Assembly: GCA_030595525.1 (NCBI GenBank) | Contig: JAUVDD010000050.1 | Location: 1-8,923 of the forward strand | DNA length: 8,923 bases | Source of the DNA: Puniceicoccales bacterium | GTDB lineage: Bacteria; Verrucomicrobiota; Verrucomicrobiia; Opitutales; Oceanipulchritudinaceae | Reading direction: 5' to 3' | Shown here: positions 1 to 7,365 of the stretch, one piece after another | Position numbering within the stretch: the stretch's first letter is position 1 | Layout of the letters: each line of letters opens with the position of its first letter | The notes under the pieces: generated by a model | Database searches by the model: none | Told to the model about the DNA's origin: nothing | What the model saw: only the letters and a program-made list of their open reading frames with translations | Program-made: the position numbers and the translations under genes

Positions 1-83
1 TATTGGATACAGGAAACCTGTATAAAATAAGGTCTTGCTTTCCGTGCCTGCAGGTGAACCCTTTAGCGCTTATTGAATCACTG

Positions 84-1865
84 ATGGTAAAAACAACGAC
101 ACAGGAGAAGTTTTTTACTGGAATCCCGGGATCACCGGGGATGGTTCGTGGGCCACTTTTTTGTTTTCATCATGGTGAAGTGGAAATTCCCCAATACAGT
201 GTCTCTGCGGAGAAAAAGGAGGAGGAAGTCTTTCGTTTTGAGCAGGGTTTGCTGGAAACCCGTCGTCAGATTTCAGCTATCCGTGCTGAGGTGGAGGAGA
301 AAGTGGGCGAAGAGGAAGCTTCTATCTTTGATGCCCATCAATTGGTCCTCGAGGATAAGGCCCTGATTGAGGATACGATCAGGGAAGTTGAGGAAACGGG
401 GTTCAACATTGAATTCTGCTTCCAGACAGTTTCCAACCGCTATATCGATGCTTTTAATCAAATTGATGACGAATACATCAAGGAACGGGTCACTGATATT
501 CGGGATGTTTCCAAGAGGCTGATTTATAATCTGCTCGGGCATGATCACAAGACCCATGAGAATACGGGAATCGGTCAGCATGTATTGATATCCACTGACC
601 TAAGCCCATCAGAGACGGCTTTGCTGGATGTTAATGAAGTGATGGGAATTGTCACCGAGCAGGGGAGTCGGACCAGCCACAGTGTCATCATGGCCCGGTC
701 ACTGGGAATTCCCTGTGTTGTGGGTGCACACGATCTTCTAGCAGAAGCGGAATTCGGAGCGGAAATTCTCATAGATGGATTCAAGGGGCATGTTTACCTG
801 AACCCAAATGAGGAGACGCTGGAACGCTTTGGTCGTATTGCCAGCGAACACCAGCACATTAATGAGCAGATAGAATCCGAACGAATGCTGCCATGCCAAA
901 CGCTTGATAACTTTGATTATCCCTTATTGCTCAACGTTGAAGGCGTTGAAAACGAGGAAATGATGCAGCAGAGCGGCTCCCAGGGTGTGGGTCTGTTCAG
1001 GACCGAGAACTTGTTCATGGCTAAGGTATTCCCTACCGAGGAGGAACAGTTCGAAGTTTACAAGGATCTGGTTGATGGAATGAATGGCCAACCCGTTACC
1101 ATACGTACACTGGATCTGGGTGGTGATAAGAATCCTCACCAAAGCCTGACTGGTTATCAGGAAGCGAATCCCTTTATGGGATTTCGTGGAATTCGTTTTT
1201 GTCTGGAACACACGGATGTTTTCAAGGACCAGCTGAGAGCTATTTTGCGGGCAAGCCATTATGGAACCATCAAGGTCCTGTATCCGATGATTTGCAGTTG
1301 CGAAGAAGTCATTCAATCGAATGCGCTCCTGGAAGAGGCCAAACAGGAACTGGCGGAGAAGGGAATTCCCTTCGACAGCGAAATTGAAAAAGGCGTCATG
1401 ATAGAAGTTCCCAGCGCCGCGGTAATTACCGATCTCCTGGCTGCCCACTGCGATTTTTTCAGTGTTGGAACAAATGATCTTATGCAGTACATGCTGGCAG
1501 TTGATCGGATTAACGACCGGATTGCCCATTTGTACGAAGCACATCAACCAGCGATTATCCGGACGTTGAACTTTATTTTCCAGCAAGGGAAAATGGAGAA
1601 AGTGCCTGTAAGTGTTTGCGGTGAATTGGCGGGCGACCCGCTATACGCACCCTTATTGATTGGATTGGGAGCCAGTGATTTATCGGTTTCCCTCGGCTCC
1701 CTGGCGCCGATCAAGTATATGATTCGCAGAATCAAGGTACAGGATGCCAAGCATCTGGCCATTCGAGTCCTGCGCTGTTCAAGTGCGGAGGAAATTCACG
1801 GGGAATTGAAAGCCTTTTACGACAGTGTCATGGGTGAAACCATGAAGGGGTTGGAAGGGATTTAG
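84..1865 (+). CDS. ptsI: Phosphoenolpyruvate-protein phosphotransferase (PTS enzyme I)
   Basis: Cytoplasmic enzyme I takes phosphate from PEP onto a histidine and passes it to HPr, the first step of PTS sugar uptake or regulation. From the ATG at 84 it has 593 residues, close to the usual ~575. The N-terminus carries the family FTGIPGSPGM pattern. The phosphohistidine is His199 in SRTSHSVIMAR. The PEP-binding barrel follows: GLFRTENLFM, Arg341 in RTLDLGGDK, GFRGIR, Glu441 in EVPSAAV, Asn464-Asp465 in SVGTNDLMQY, and catalytic Cys512 in SVCGELAGDP. There is no GAF domain, so it is not PtsP-like. The frame is open to the window edge, but the residues before Met28 of that frame look like no known domain, so I chose the ATG at 84. 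That ATG lacks a clear Shine-Dalgarno. No HPr gene is visible, though it could lie left of the window. The stop overlaps the convergent neighbour by 4 bp. Confidence 0.95.
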   Translation: MVKTTTQEKFFTGIPGSPGMVRGPLFCFHHGEVEIPQYSVSAEKKEEEVFRFEQGLLETRRQISAIRAEVEEKVGEEEASIFDAHQLVLEDKALIEDTIREVEETGFNIEFCFQTVSNRYIDAFNQIDDEYIKERVTDIRDVSKRLIYNLLGHDHKTHENTGIGQHVLISTDLSPSETALLDVNEVMGIVTEQGSRTSHSVIMARSLGIPCVVGAHDLLAEAEFGAEILIDGFKGHVYLNPNEETLERFGRIASEHQHINEQIESERMLPCQTLDNFDYPLLLNVEGVENEEMMQQSGSQGVGLFRTENLFMAKVFPTEEEQFEVYKDLVDGMNGQPVTIRTLDLGGDKNPHQSLTGYQEANPFMGFRGIRFCLEHTDVFKDQLRAILRASHYGTIKVLYPMICSCEEVIQSNALLEEAKQELAEKGIPFDSEIEKGVMIEVPSAAVITDLLAAHCDFFSVGTNDLMQYMLAVDRINDRIAHLYEAHQPAIIRTLNFIFQQGKMEKVPVSVCGELAGDPLYAPLLIGLGASDLSVSLGSLAPIKYMIRRIKVQDAKHLAIRVLRCSSAEEIHGELKAFYDSVMGETMKGLEGI

Positions 1866-2797
1866 TCGGGCTTTTTGCCTGTGGCCAATAGTGTCTCGAA
1901 AAACGGCTCTTTCTCTTCCCGTGAGACTGGATCCACACTGACGTCGCCAAATCCAATTTCCTTGATCCAATGATAAAGCCTGTTCGGGGAAAAACCCAGC
2001 CAGCGATCTGCATAGAGTTCACGGACTTTTTCGAAATTGTGTTGATTCAGATCCAGCACAACAATGCGGCCACCGGGTCGCAGGATGCGCCATGCCTCAG
2101 CAATGGCTTTGTCGGGCTTGTTAGCATGATGTAGGGCTTGGCTCAACAGGGCCAGGTCAGCTGATTCATCCGGCAGGGGAACTTTCTCAATGTCACCCAG
2201 CTTGTAGGATAAATTGGTGAACTCATGTTCTTTTGCCAACGCTTCTCCAACCTTCACCATTGCCGGTGAATTATCGATACAGATAACCGACTTAGCTCTT
2301 CTGGCCAATAACTGTGCGAGGACTCCTTCACCGGCGCCTAAGTCGACGATATCAATCCTGGGTGTCAGAAGAAGAAGAAAGTGACCGATGGATTCCCACG
2401 AGCGGCCCGGACAATACTGTTTACCAAGACGGCTGGCCACCATGTTGAAGTAGGCTTCACTTTCAGCACGCCTTTTCGCAAGAACCCTGTCCAGGCTCCG
2501 GCCATCCTCGACAAACGGGAGTAGTTCAGTTGATGCCACCAAAGCGGCTTCAAAAAGAACTTTCTGGTTAGGATCCAACGGAGGAGTGCTCGAATAGAAG
2601 CTTTTTTTTCCTTCTTTCCTATCCTCAACGAGGTTGGCTTGTCTCAGGAGGGCCAGATGGGAAGAGATACGGGATTGCCCCATATCCATGATTTCCTGCA
2701 ACTCAACTACCGAGAGCGGTTCGGATTGAAGAAGTGCCAGCAGGCGCAACCGCGTTGCGTCACTAAGCAACTTCATCAACTCAACTGCATCAGCCAT
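1862..2797 (-). CDS. ArsR-family HTH / class I SAM methyltransferase fusion
   Basis: A 311-residue protein with two modules. Residues ~4-70 are an ArsR/SmtB winged helix: SDATRLRLLALL, the recognition helix around MGQSRISSHLALLRQANLV, then a wing. Residues ~130-305 are a Methyltransf_11-type domain, with the SAM-binding motif I VDLGAGEGVL at ~151-160, the acidic end of strand 2 in VICIDNS, LLSQALHHA, and LRPGGRIVVLDL. The usual ArsR metal-binding ELCVCDL cysteines are absent, so it is probably not a metal sensor; SAM or a methylated product may be the signal (inference). The substrate is unknown. The ATG at 2797 shares its A with the TAA stop of the upstream GreA-like gene (TAATG), which implies translational coupling and favours this start over a TTG at 2815. 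An A8 run at 2609-2602 encodes the linker between the domains. Fused proteins of this kind are widespread and generally annotated only as regulator/methyltransferase. Confidence 0.9.
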   Translation of the reverse strand: MADAVELMKLLSDATRLRLLALLQSEPLSVVELQEIMDMGQSRISSHLALLRQANLVEDRKEGKKSFYSSTPPLDPNQKVLFEAALVASTELLPFVEDGRSLDRVLAKRRAESEAYFNMVASRLGKQYCPGRSWESIGHFLLLLTPRIDIVDLGAGEGVLAQLLARRAKSVICIDNSPAMVKVGEALAKEHEFTNLSYKLGDIEKVPLPDESADLALLSQALHHANKPDKAIAEAWRILRPGGRIVVLDLNQHNFEKVRELYADRWLGFSPNRLYHWIKEIGFGDVSVDPVSREEKEPFFETLLATGKKPD

Positions 2798-4662
2798 TAT
2801 TGGAGGTCTATCCAACGCTTGATGTCACGAACGATATAGGTTTCTTCATGGCCGTCAATTTCCACTGCAATCTGTTCGCCCTTGCCCTTACTGAGGAGAG
2901 CCTTGGCAAGCGGAGTCTGGTATGAGAGGATATTCTTGTCAGGATCACCATCCCATGCTCCGAGAATACTGTAGGTAACACGCTCGTTTGTGGAAATGCG
3001 TTCCAATTCAACAACACTACCAATGCTGACCATTTCAACGGATGCGTCACTGAAATCAGAAATCCGTGCCTTGTTGATAGTAACTTCAAATTCATTCTTA
3101 TGAGAGAGAAGAATATCCTGTTCCTGACGGGCCATCTTGTACTCTGCGTTTTCACGCAAGTCACCATGGCTGCGCGCTTCTGCGATATCTTCCTTGTTCT
3201 GCGGAATCTTAACCTGAACAAGTTCCTCGTATTCCTTCTTGCGGTTTTCGAAACTTTCAGCCGAAACAACGAGTTCTTCAACTTCACTTCTTTCGCTCTT
3301 GCTCAGCTCACCTCCAACAATTGCCTGGATGTTCGGGTACAATCGAATGAATCGGGCCAAAAGGGACTTTTTGGAAAGATCTTCAAAGCCCTGATTGAGC
3401 ATCAGGGTCTGGGCGAGGTCGTGAGCCGTTTCGTATGAGGCATCAGTCAGCAAATCGGGTATGAGATTCTGATCATCACTTACGAGATCGGCCAATGGGA
3501 TTCGCCGTGTGCTGGCGTTCTGAAGTGCTTCATAGTCGATTGCAAAAAAGATCGCACCAAGGATACGGGGGGTCATCAGACCTTCCAACATCTTGGAGTA
3601 TTTGCGAGAAGAACGATTCTTGAGTATCCAAGTAAGGACTGGAGCCTTCAGATTCTGTTCAACCAACCAACGATCAAATGTGGCAGAAATCGACTTTTCC
3701 TTGTCGTGGGTGATAAGGAAATTGATACATTCAGCAGTTAATTTGCCGGAGCTGTTCTTGAGGAGATCAAAAGTAACTCTTTCCCACTGGTCGGGAACCG
3801 TTCTTTCGATCAGGTCGAGATAGCGGCTGTAATGGGATGCCGGTACTTGCTGGGAAAGGCCCGACAGGTCATTCGAGTCAGCGATGATGGAAGTCGATGT
3901 GGGTTCCAGTGTTTCAACGTCGGAATGAATGAACCGCGCCAGGTCATTGCGTACCCAGATACCATGGAGACGCTCCCCGGGATTCAACTGCTTGGTTTCA
4001 GCAAGGGAATTGGCGAGTTCCTTGAGGATAGAGGGTAGCTCCTCGTTAATGTCTTCATGCTTCACTGAGAGATCAATCAGCTTACTGGCCAAAAGGATCT
4101 TCTTCTTGGGAGCCTTCGTTTCAAAGAATTCATCGAGAACTTCCTCTTCCGCACGAACGGGCTCGTCCCGCAGAATGAAGGGTTCCGTTTTCTTGGTCGG
4201 AACAGCGATTCGTGGGTCCTTTATCAAAGCCTTCTTTGTCTGAGTCCACCACTTCTTGAATTTGGCGGGACCCATCAGGCGACTGAGGATAGTTTCGATT
4301 TCAAGAGCAGTCGCTGTTTTGGTTTCCGCACGCTCCAGCACTTCGGCAATCAGGTCAGTTGGCCTGCTCTTGACCATCTCCGCGACAACTTCCGGTTCAT
4401 TCTGGGCCCGGACGAGAATATTCCCATCTTCAAGGATTTCCAATTTGTCCACACAGAAGACGGGATCCATCGGATGACCAGTTCTTCCTTCCTGGAAATC
4501 AATGATGAGACGGTTGGCCCGTTCATCGTAGTCCTTGATTTGTCCAAGTCCCCATGCGCGGTGTACGCAATAGGCTCCGGGCTGCATAGCTTCGAGCGTT
4601 GCCCGTGAGCGCCTCAGGCGCGGGCTTTTCTGGATTAGCAAGTCGATTGCTTCCTTGTTCAT
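2797..4662 (-). CDS. GreA/GreB-family transcript cleavage factor with long N-terminal extension
   Basis: A 621-residue protein, about four times the size of E. coli GreA (158). The last ~155 residues are a complete GreA module. A coiled coil carries the tip motif GDLRENAEYKMARQEQ; Asp501 and Glu504 match the catalytic acidic pair that enters the RNA polymerase secondary channel and stimulates cleavage of backtracked RNA. The FKBP-like C-terminal domain follows (IGSVVELERI, ILSYQTPLAKALLSKGKG). Residues ~28-75 (PGAYCVHRAWGLGQIKDY, then LIIDFQ) resemble a CarD/Tudor-like RNA polymerase-interaction fold. Residues ~100-460 are mostly helical and unrecognised, with no transmembrane segments or signal peptide. 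Large GreA-like proteins of this type are known in Verrucomicrobia relatives. I prefer the ATG at 4662; a TTG at 4695 would add 11 residues and neither has a good RBS. It is the first gene of a two-gene leftward operon and is divergent from rsmB. Confidence 0.88.
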   Translation of the reverse strand: MNKEAIDLLIQKSPRLRRSRATLEAMQPGAYCVHRAWGLGQIKDYDERANRLIIDFQEGRTGHPMDPVFCVDKLEILEDGNILVRAQNEPEVVAEMVKSRPTDLIAEVLERAETKTATALEIETILSRLMGPAKFKKWWTQTKKALIKDPRIAVPTKKTEPFILRDEPVRAEEEVLDEFFETKAPKKKILLASKLIDLSVKHEDINEELPSILKELANSLAETKQLNPGERLHGIWVRNDLARFIHSDVETLEPTSTSIIADSNDLSGLSQQVPASHYSRYLDLIERTVPDQWERVTFDLLKNSSGKLTAECINFLITHDKEKSISATFDRWLVEQNLKAPVLTWILKNRSSRKYSKMLEGLMTPRILGAIFFAIDYEALQNASTRRIPLADLVSDDQNLIPDLLTDASYETAHDLAQTLMLNQGFEDLSKKSLLARFIRLYPNIQAIVGGELSKSERSEVEELVVSAESFENRKKEYEELVQVKIPQNKEDIAEARSHGDLRENAEYKMARQEQDILLSHKNEFEVTINKARISDFSDASVEMVSIGSVVELERISTNERVTYSILGAWDGDPDKNILSYQTPLAKALLSKGKGEQIAVEIDGHEETYIVRDIKRWIDLQ

Positions 4663-4830
4663 ATGATTGGCATTGGTTATGGTGTCGCCCAACAAACAGG
4701 AAATAAAAACATATCCACGAAACCAAGTTCGTTCGTGGTAAGTAGTTAAACTTGAATCCTATTGTGGACCTTTTCTTTAGATTTTGTGAAAAAATAGATC
4801 GTTGCAACCCCGAATTTCATCAGAGTTGCG
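4663..4830. promoter_or_regulatory. Divergent intergenic region between the GreA-like gene and rsmB
   Basis: These 168 nt must hold the start signals for two transcription units reading in opposite directions. It is AT-rich compared with the flanking genes. On the + strand, TTGAAT at 4752-4757 followed 18 nt later by TTTAGA at 4776-4781 is a possible but weak promoter for rsmB. I see no convincing -35/-10 pair for the leftward gene. A perfect 7-bp inverted repeat is listed separately. Confidence 0.5.
4715..4738. repeat. Perfect 7-bp inverted repeat in the divergent promoter region
   Basis: CCACGAA at 4715-4721 is the exact reverse complement of TTCGTGG at 4732-4738, separated by 10 nt. The right arm is preceded by a second TTCGT (4728-4732), so a shorter alternative pairing with ACGAA is possible. 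It could be an operator for a dimeric regulator, possibly the ArsR-methyltransferase encoded in the leftward operon, or a hairpin in that operon's leader RNA. No U-tract follows on either strand, so it does not look like an intrinsic terminator. Confidence 0.45.
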
Positions 4831-6081
4831 ATGAATTGTACAAAAGCGTGGATAAAAATGGATAATCGCAACGAGAATGAGTGGGAAGTAGGCATTGCCT
4901 TGATCGGTGAATGGGAGAAGGGTACCGTGCACTTGGATGAGTTGCTGGAAAGCCATGATCCTGGGAAAACGCGCTGGCTGGTGATGGAGGTTTTCCGTGA
5001 ATGGCTGAGGATCGACCAAATATTAAGTCGACTGATCAAGAAGGAACCACGTCCGAGGGCCAGGAACCTGTTGCGGTTGGCAGTCGGCGAATTCCTTGAT
5101 CGCGATTCCGAGCGCCAACCACGAATTGTACACTATGCGGTGGAGACGGCCAAGAAAATGGGGCTCAGTAAGGCAGAGTGCGGGTTTATTAATGGAGTGC
5201 TGCGTTCTACAATTCGGAAATGGGACAATTTGGGGAACTTGGATCTTGGCACAACGCATCCGGAATGGCTGGTGAATCGTTGGACTGATCAATTTGGTGA
5301 ATCCAGTGCCATGCAATTAGTTTCCTGGAACCAGCAGACACCGAAGTTGACAGTTCGGGCAAAGGAGTGCCCGAAGTATGCCAACGAAACTCCATGGGAG
5401 GGGTTTTATGCAATCGAATCGGGAAGATTTGCGCCGGCTATTGAAGACCTGAAAACCGGGACTGTCTATATGCAGGATCCGTTCGCGCGGATTCCAGTAG
5501 ATCTGCTTGGAGTGAAAAAGGGCGAGTATGTGATGGATCTTTGTGCTGCCCCGGGAGGAAAGACGCGGTTAATCGCGGAAGCCTTGAATGGGACAGGTAG
5601 ATTGCTGGCAGTTGACAAGCCTGGCCAACGGTTGGATCGATTGATTGGCAACCTGAATCAACTTGGGCATGCGAATGTCGAGGTATTGGGGAGTCGATTG
5701 GAAGACCTTAACGATGGAATTCTGGAGAAATTATCGGGACGCAAGAGGATGGATGCTGTATTGATCGATGTGCCCTGCAGCAATACGGGCGTTATCCAGA
5801 AACGTCCGGATGTGAAATTGCGGATCAAGGAAAGCAGCTTTGCGGTGCATGCTAACCAGCAGAAATCGCTCTTAAGGAATGCTGCTCAATGGGTTCGTCC
5901 GGGAGGAAGGTTGGTCTACAGTACTTGTAGTATCGATACGGAGGAAAATGGTCGGGTTGTTGAGTCCTTTTTGGCGGAAAATTCTCAATGGAAACTAGAA
6001 CAATCGGTTGAGAGTTACCCATGGGAGTGCGATCATGACGGAGGTGGGGCTTTCTTGTTGACGAGAGCCCTTACAAAATAA
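4831..6081 (+). CDS. rsmB: 16S rRNA (cytosine-C5)-methyltransferase RsmB-like
   Basis: Likely transfers a methyl group from SAM to C5 of a 16S rRNA cytosine (C967 in E. coli). The 416 residues match the RsmB layout (429 in E. coli). Residues ~14-135 are a NusB-like RNA-binding domain, recognised by RARNLLRLAVGEFL, a VHYAVETAKK helix and GFINGVLRSTIRK. The C-terminal half is the Nol1/Nop2/Fmu Rossmann methyltransferase. Motif I is DLCAAPGGKTR at 236-246. Motif IV DVPCSNTGVIQKRPDVK contains Cys316, which helps release product. Motif VI YSTCSIDTEENG contains Cys366, the residue expected to attack C6 of the cytosine. Both cysteines present argues for activity. ATG 4831 is taken as the start; ATG 4858 (nine codons later) is equally acceptable because the extra residues are not conserved and neither has a strong RBS. 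It is probably cotranscribed with the next gene, 18 nt away. Confidence 0.92.
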   Translation: MNCTKAWIKMDNRNENEWEVGIALIGEWEKGTVHLDELLESHDPGKTRWLVMEVFREWLRIDQILSRLIKKEPRPRARNLLRLAVGEFLDRDSERQPRIVHYAVETAKKMGLSKAECGFINGVLRSTIRKWDNLGNLDLGTTHPEWLVNRWTDQFGESSAMQLVSWNQQTPKLTVRAKECPKYANETPWEGFYAIESGRFAPAIEDLKTGTVYMQDPFARIPVDLLGVKKGEYVMDLCAAPGGKTRLIAEALNGTGRLLAVDKPGQRLDRLIGNLNQLGHANVEVLGSRLEDLNDGILEKLSGRKRMDAVLIDVPCSNTGVIQKRPDVKLRIKESSFAVHANQQKSLLRNAAQWVRPGGRLVYSTCSIDTEENGRVVESFLAENSQWKLEQSVESYPWECDHDGGGAFLLTRALTK

Positions 6082-6085
6082 AAAA

Positions 6086-6105
6086 ATGAAGACCTTCATA
6101 TGAAG
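6086..6105. repeat. Overlapping inverted/direct repeats around a start codon
   Basis: ATGAAG occurs at 6086-6091 and again at 6100-6105, where it is the start of the next gene. CTTCAT at 6094-6099 lies between and can pair with either copy: upstream across 2 nt, or downstream as the 12-bp palindrome of 6094-6105. The upstream ATG opens a frame of only five codons (MKTFI) whose TGA overlaps the real start. Pairing with the downstream copy would bury the start codon of the membrane protein gene, though a hairpin with no loop is not physically favourable as RNA. Confidence 0.35.
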
Positions 6106-7365
6106 GATCCTAAAGCGCTATTCCCTTTCCTGTTCGCCTCCAGTTGGCTGGGAAATTTGTTATTAACCGTATTGGCGTTTTATCTCGCCTTTACCCATCA
6201 GGGACCACTCACCCCGCTGATTTTCGGAACGGTTGCCCTGTGCATCCTTTCGGGCAATGCACTGCCGATCTGTGTGTATATGATCTTAGTGAACCTGCGT
6301 AAACTGGAATTGAAGATTGAATCGACCGAAGTTTCCCTGCGTGTCCACGAAGGATTGAAACGATCGGAAGACATCATGAATCGGTTAGACGAGGCAGAAG
6401 GCTCACTTGCCAAGAGTGTTCTGGTGGCAAGGCAGGTGCCTCAACGCATTCGTGAAAGTCTGGAAAACGTCCAGTTGTTGGCGGATAAGATCAATACCCT
6501 CGAATTGGGAACCTTTACCGAGGCCATAGAAGGACAATCGGAATCGATGGATTCGGTGAAACGGTCCCTTGATGATCTGGCCAAGGCAGTAAGTGTTGCC
6601 GAGGCGGATTTGGGCGTCATTGGGAAAGACGTTAAGAGTATTTCGCGTTCCCAGACACAGGTGATAGAGAGTGTTACTGATAAATCAAAGAGCCGTAAAA
6701 AGGACGAGATGGAGGTCTCTATCGGCGAGCGCCTGGATCTGGTTTTTGAAACACTGGAATCGGTTCAGGACTCCTTGGATGGATTGCTTCAACGAATCGC
6801 TGAATTGCAAGTTGTCGAAGTCGTCGAGGAAGAAGTCGTCGAGGATGACCCGATTGATGAAGAGGATGATTGGGCCGACGACGTTGACGCTGAGATCGAA
6901 CCTGAGGCTGCGCCTGACGCTGAGGATGTCGAAGAAGCTGAAATTGAAGCCGCAGAGGCCGAGTCTGACTCCGAACTTGAAGCTGAACCGGAAGTCGAGG
7001 ATATCGAGGAAGTCGAACCAGAAATTGAGGAGTCCGATGAGGTTGAGGTGATCGAAGAGATCGTGGAAGTGGAGGAGGAAGAGCCGTTTGTTCTTTCTGA
7101 TGGGCGCACTCGCTTGATTGCTCACGCGATGGTTGGGATGCAAAACAAGCTTTATATCCGGGGCGATCATCCATGGTTGTCATGGGAGGATGGACAACAA
7201 ATGGAGCTGATCGGAATCGGTGAATTTGCCTGGTCGATCGATGATCTCAAGGATCCCATCGAGGTAACGGTTCTGCTCAACGATGAGTACGCTTCCGAGC
7301 AGGGGACTGTGATGTTGAAGCCAGGCAAGACTGCCAGAATCAATCCGTCTTTCCCCGAGGTCTAG
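6100..7365 (+). CDS. Membrane-anchored coiled-coil protein with acidic linker and possible carbohydrate-binding-like C-terminal domain
   Basis: Function unknown; 421 residues in four visible parts. Two hydrophobic helices at ~8-32 and ~37-65 anchor it in the inner membrane; the basic NLRKLELK after the second suggests the rest is cytoplasmic. Residues ~66-235 are a long heptad-like coiled coil. Residues 238-328 are extremely acidic: 50 of 91 are Asp or Glu and none is Lys, Arg or His. Residues ~335-421 form a compact beta-rich domain with LYIRGDHPWLSWEDG, MELIGIGEFAWSID, VLLNDEYA and LKPGKTARINPSF; this spacing recalls CBM20/CBM48-type starch- or glycogen-binding folds (inference). Start ATG 6100 has only a weak GAAG upstream. 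It lies 18 nt after rsmB, so cotranscription is likely. Its TAG overlaps the convergent phosphatase stop. Similar proteins seem to occur in Opitutae as uncharacterised proteins. Confidence 0.85.
   Translation: MKDPKALFPFLFASSWLGNLLLTVLAFYLAFTHQGPLTPLIFGTVALCILSGNALPICVYMILVNLRKLELKIESTEVSLRVHEGLKRSEDIMNRLDEAEGSLAKSVLVARQVPQRIRESLENVQLLADKINTLELGTFTEAIEGQSESMDSVKRSLDDLAKAVSVAEADLGVIGKDVKSISRSQTQVIESVTDKSKSRKKDEMEVSIGERLDLVFETLESVQDSLDGLLQRIAELQVVEVVEEEVVEDDPIDEEDDWADDVDAEIEPEAAPDAEDVEEAEIEAAEAESDSELEAEPEVEDIEEVEPEIEESDEVEVIEEIVEVEEEEPFVLSDGRTRLIAHAMVGMQNKLYIRGDHPWLSWEDGQQMELIGIGEFAWSIDDLKDPIEVTVLLNDEYASEQGTVMLKPGKTARINPSFPEV

Noticed and set aside
924..1586. 220-codon open frame antisense to ptsI
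   Set aside because: It lies wholly inside a gene with every enzyme I motif intact, and its translation has no recognisable domain.
2798..2815. TTG start for the ArsR-methyltransferase inside the GreA-like gene
   Set aside because: The TAATG overlap gives a better coupled ATG start at 2797, and ArsR homology begins after it.
4663..4695. TTG start adding 11 residues to the GreA-like protein
   Set aside because: The extra residues look like untranslated leader and an ATG is available at 4662; no RBS supports the TTG, though it cannot be excluded.
6685..7183. Long open frames on the opposite strand, rich in Ser/Thr, Phe/Asp or Arg/Pro, under the acidic segment
   Set aside because: They arise from the repetitive GAA/GAG/GAT/GTC codon pattern of the sense gene; their compositions are low-complexity and have no start signals or recognisable domains.
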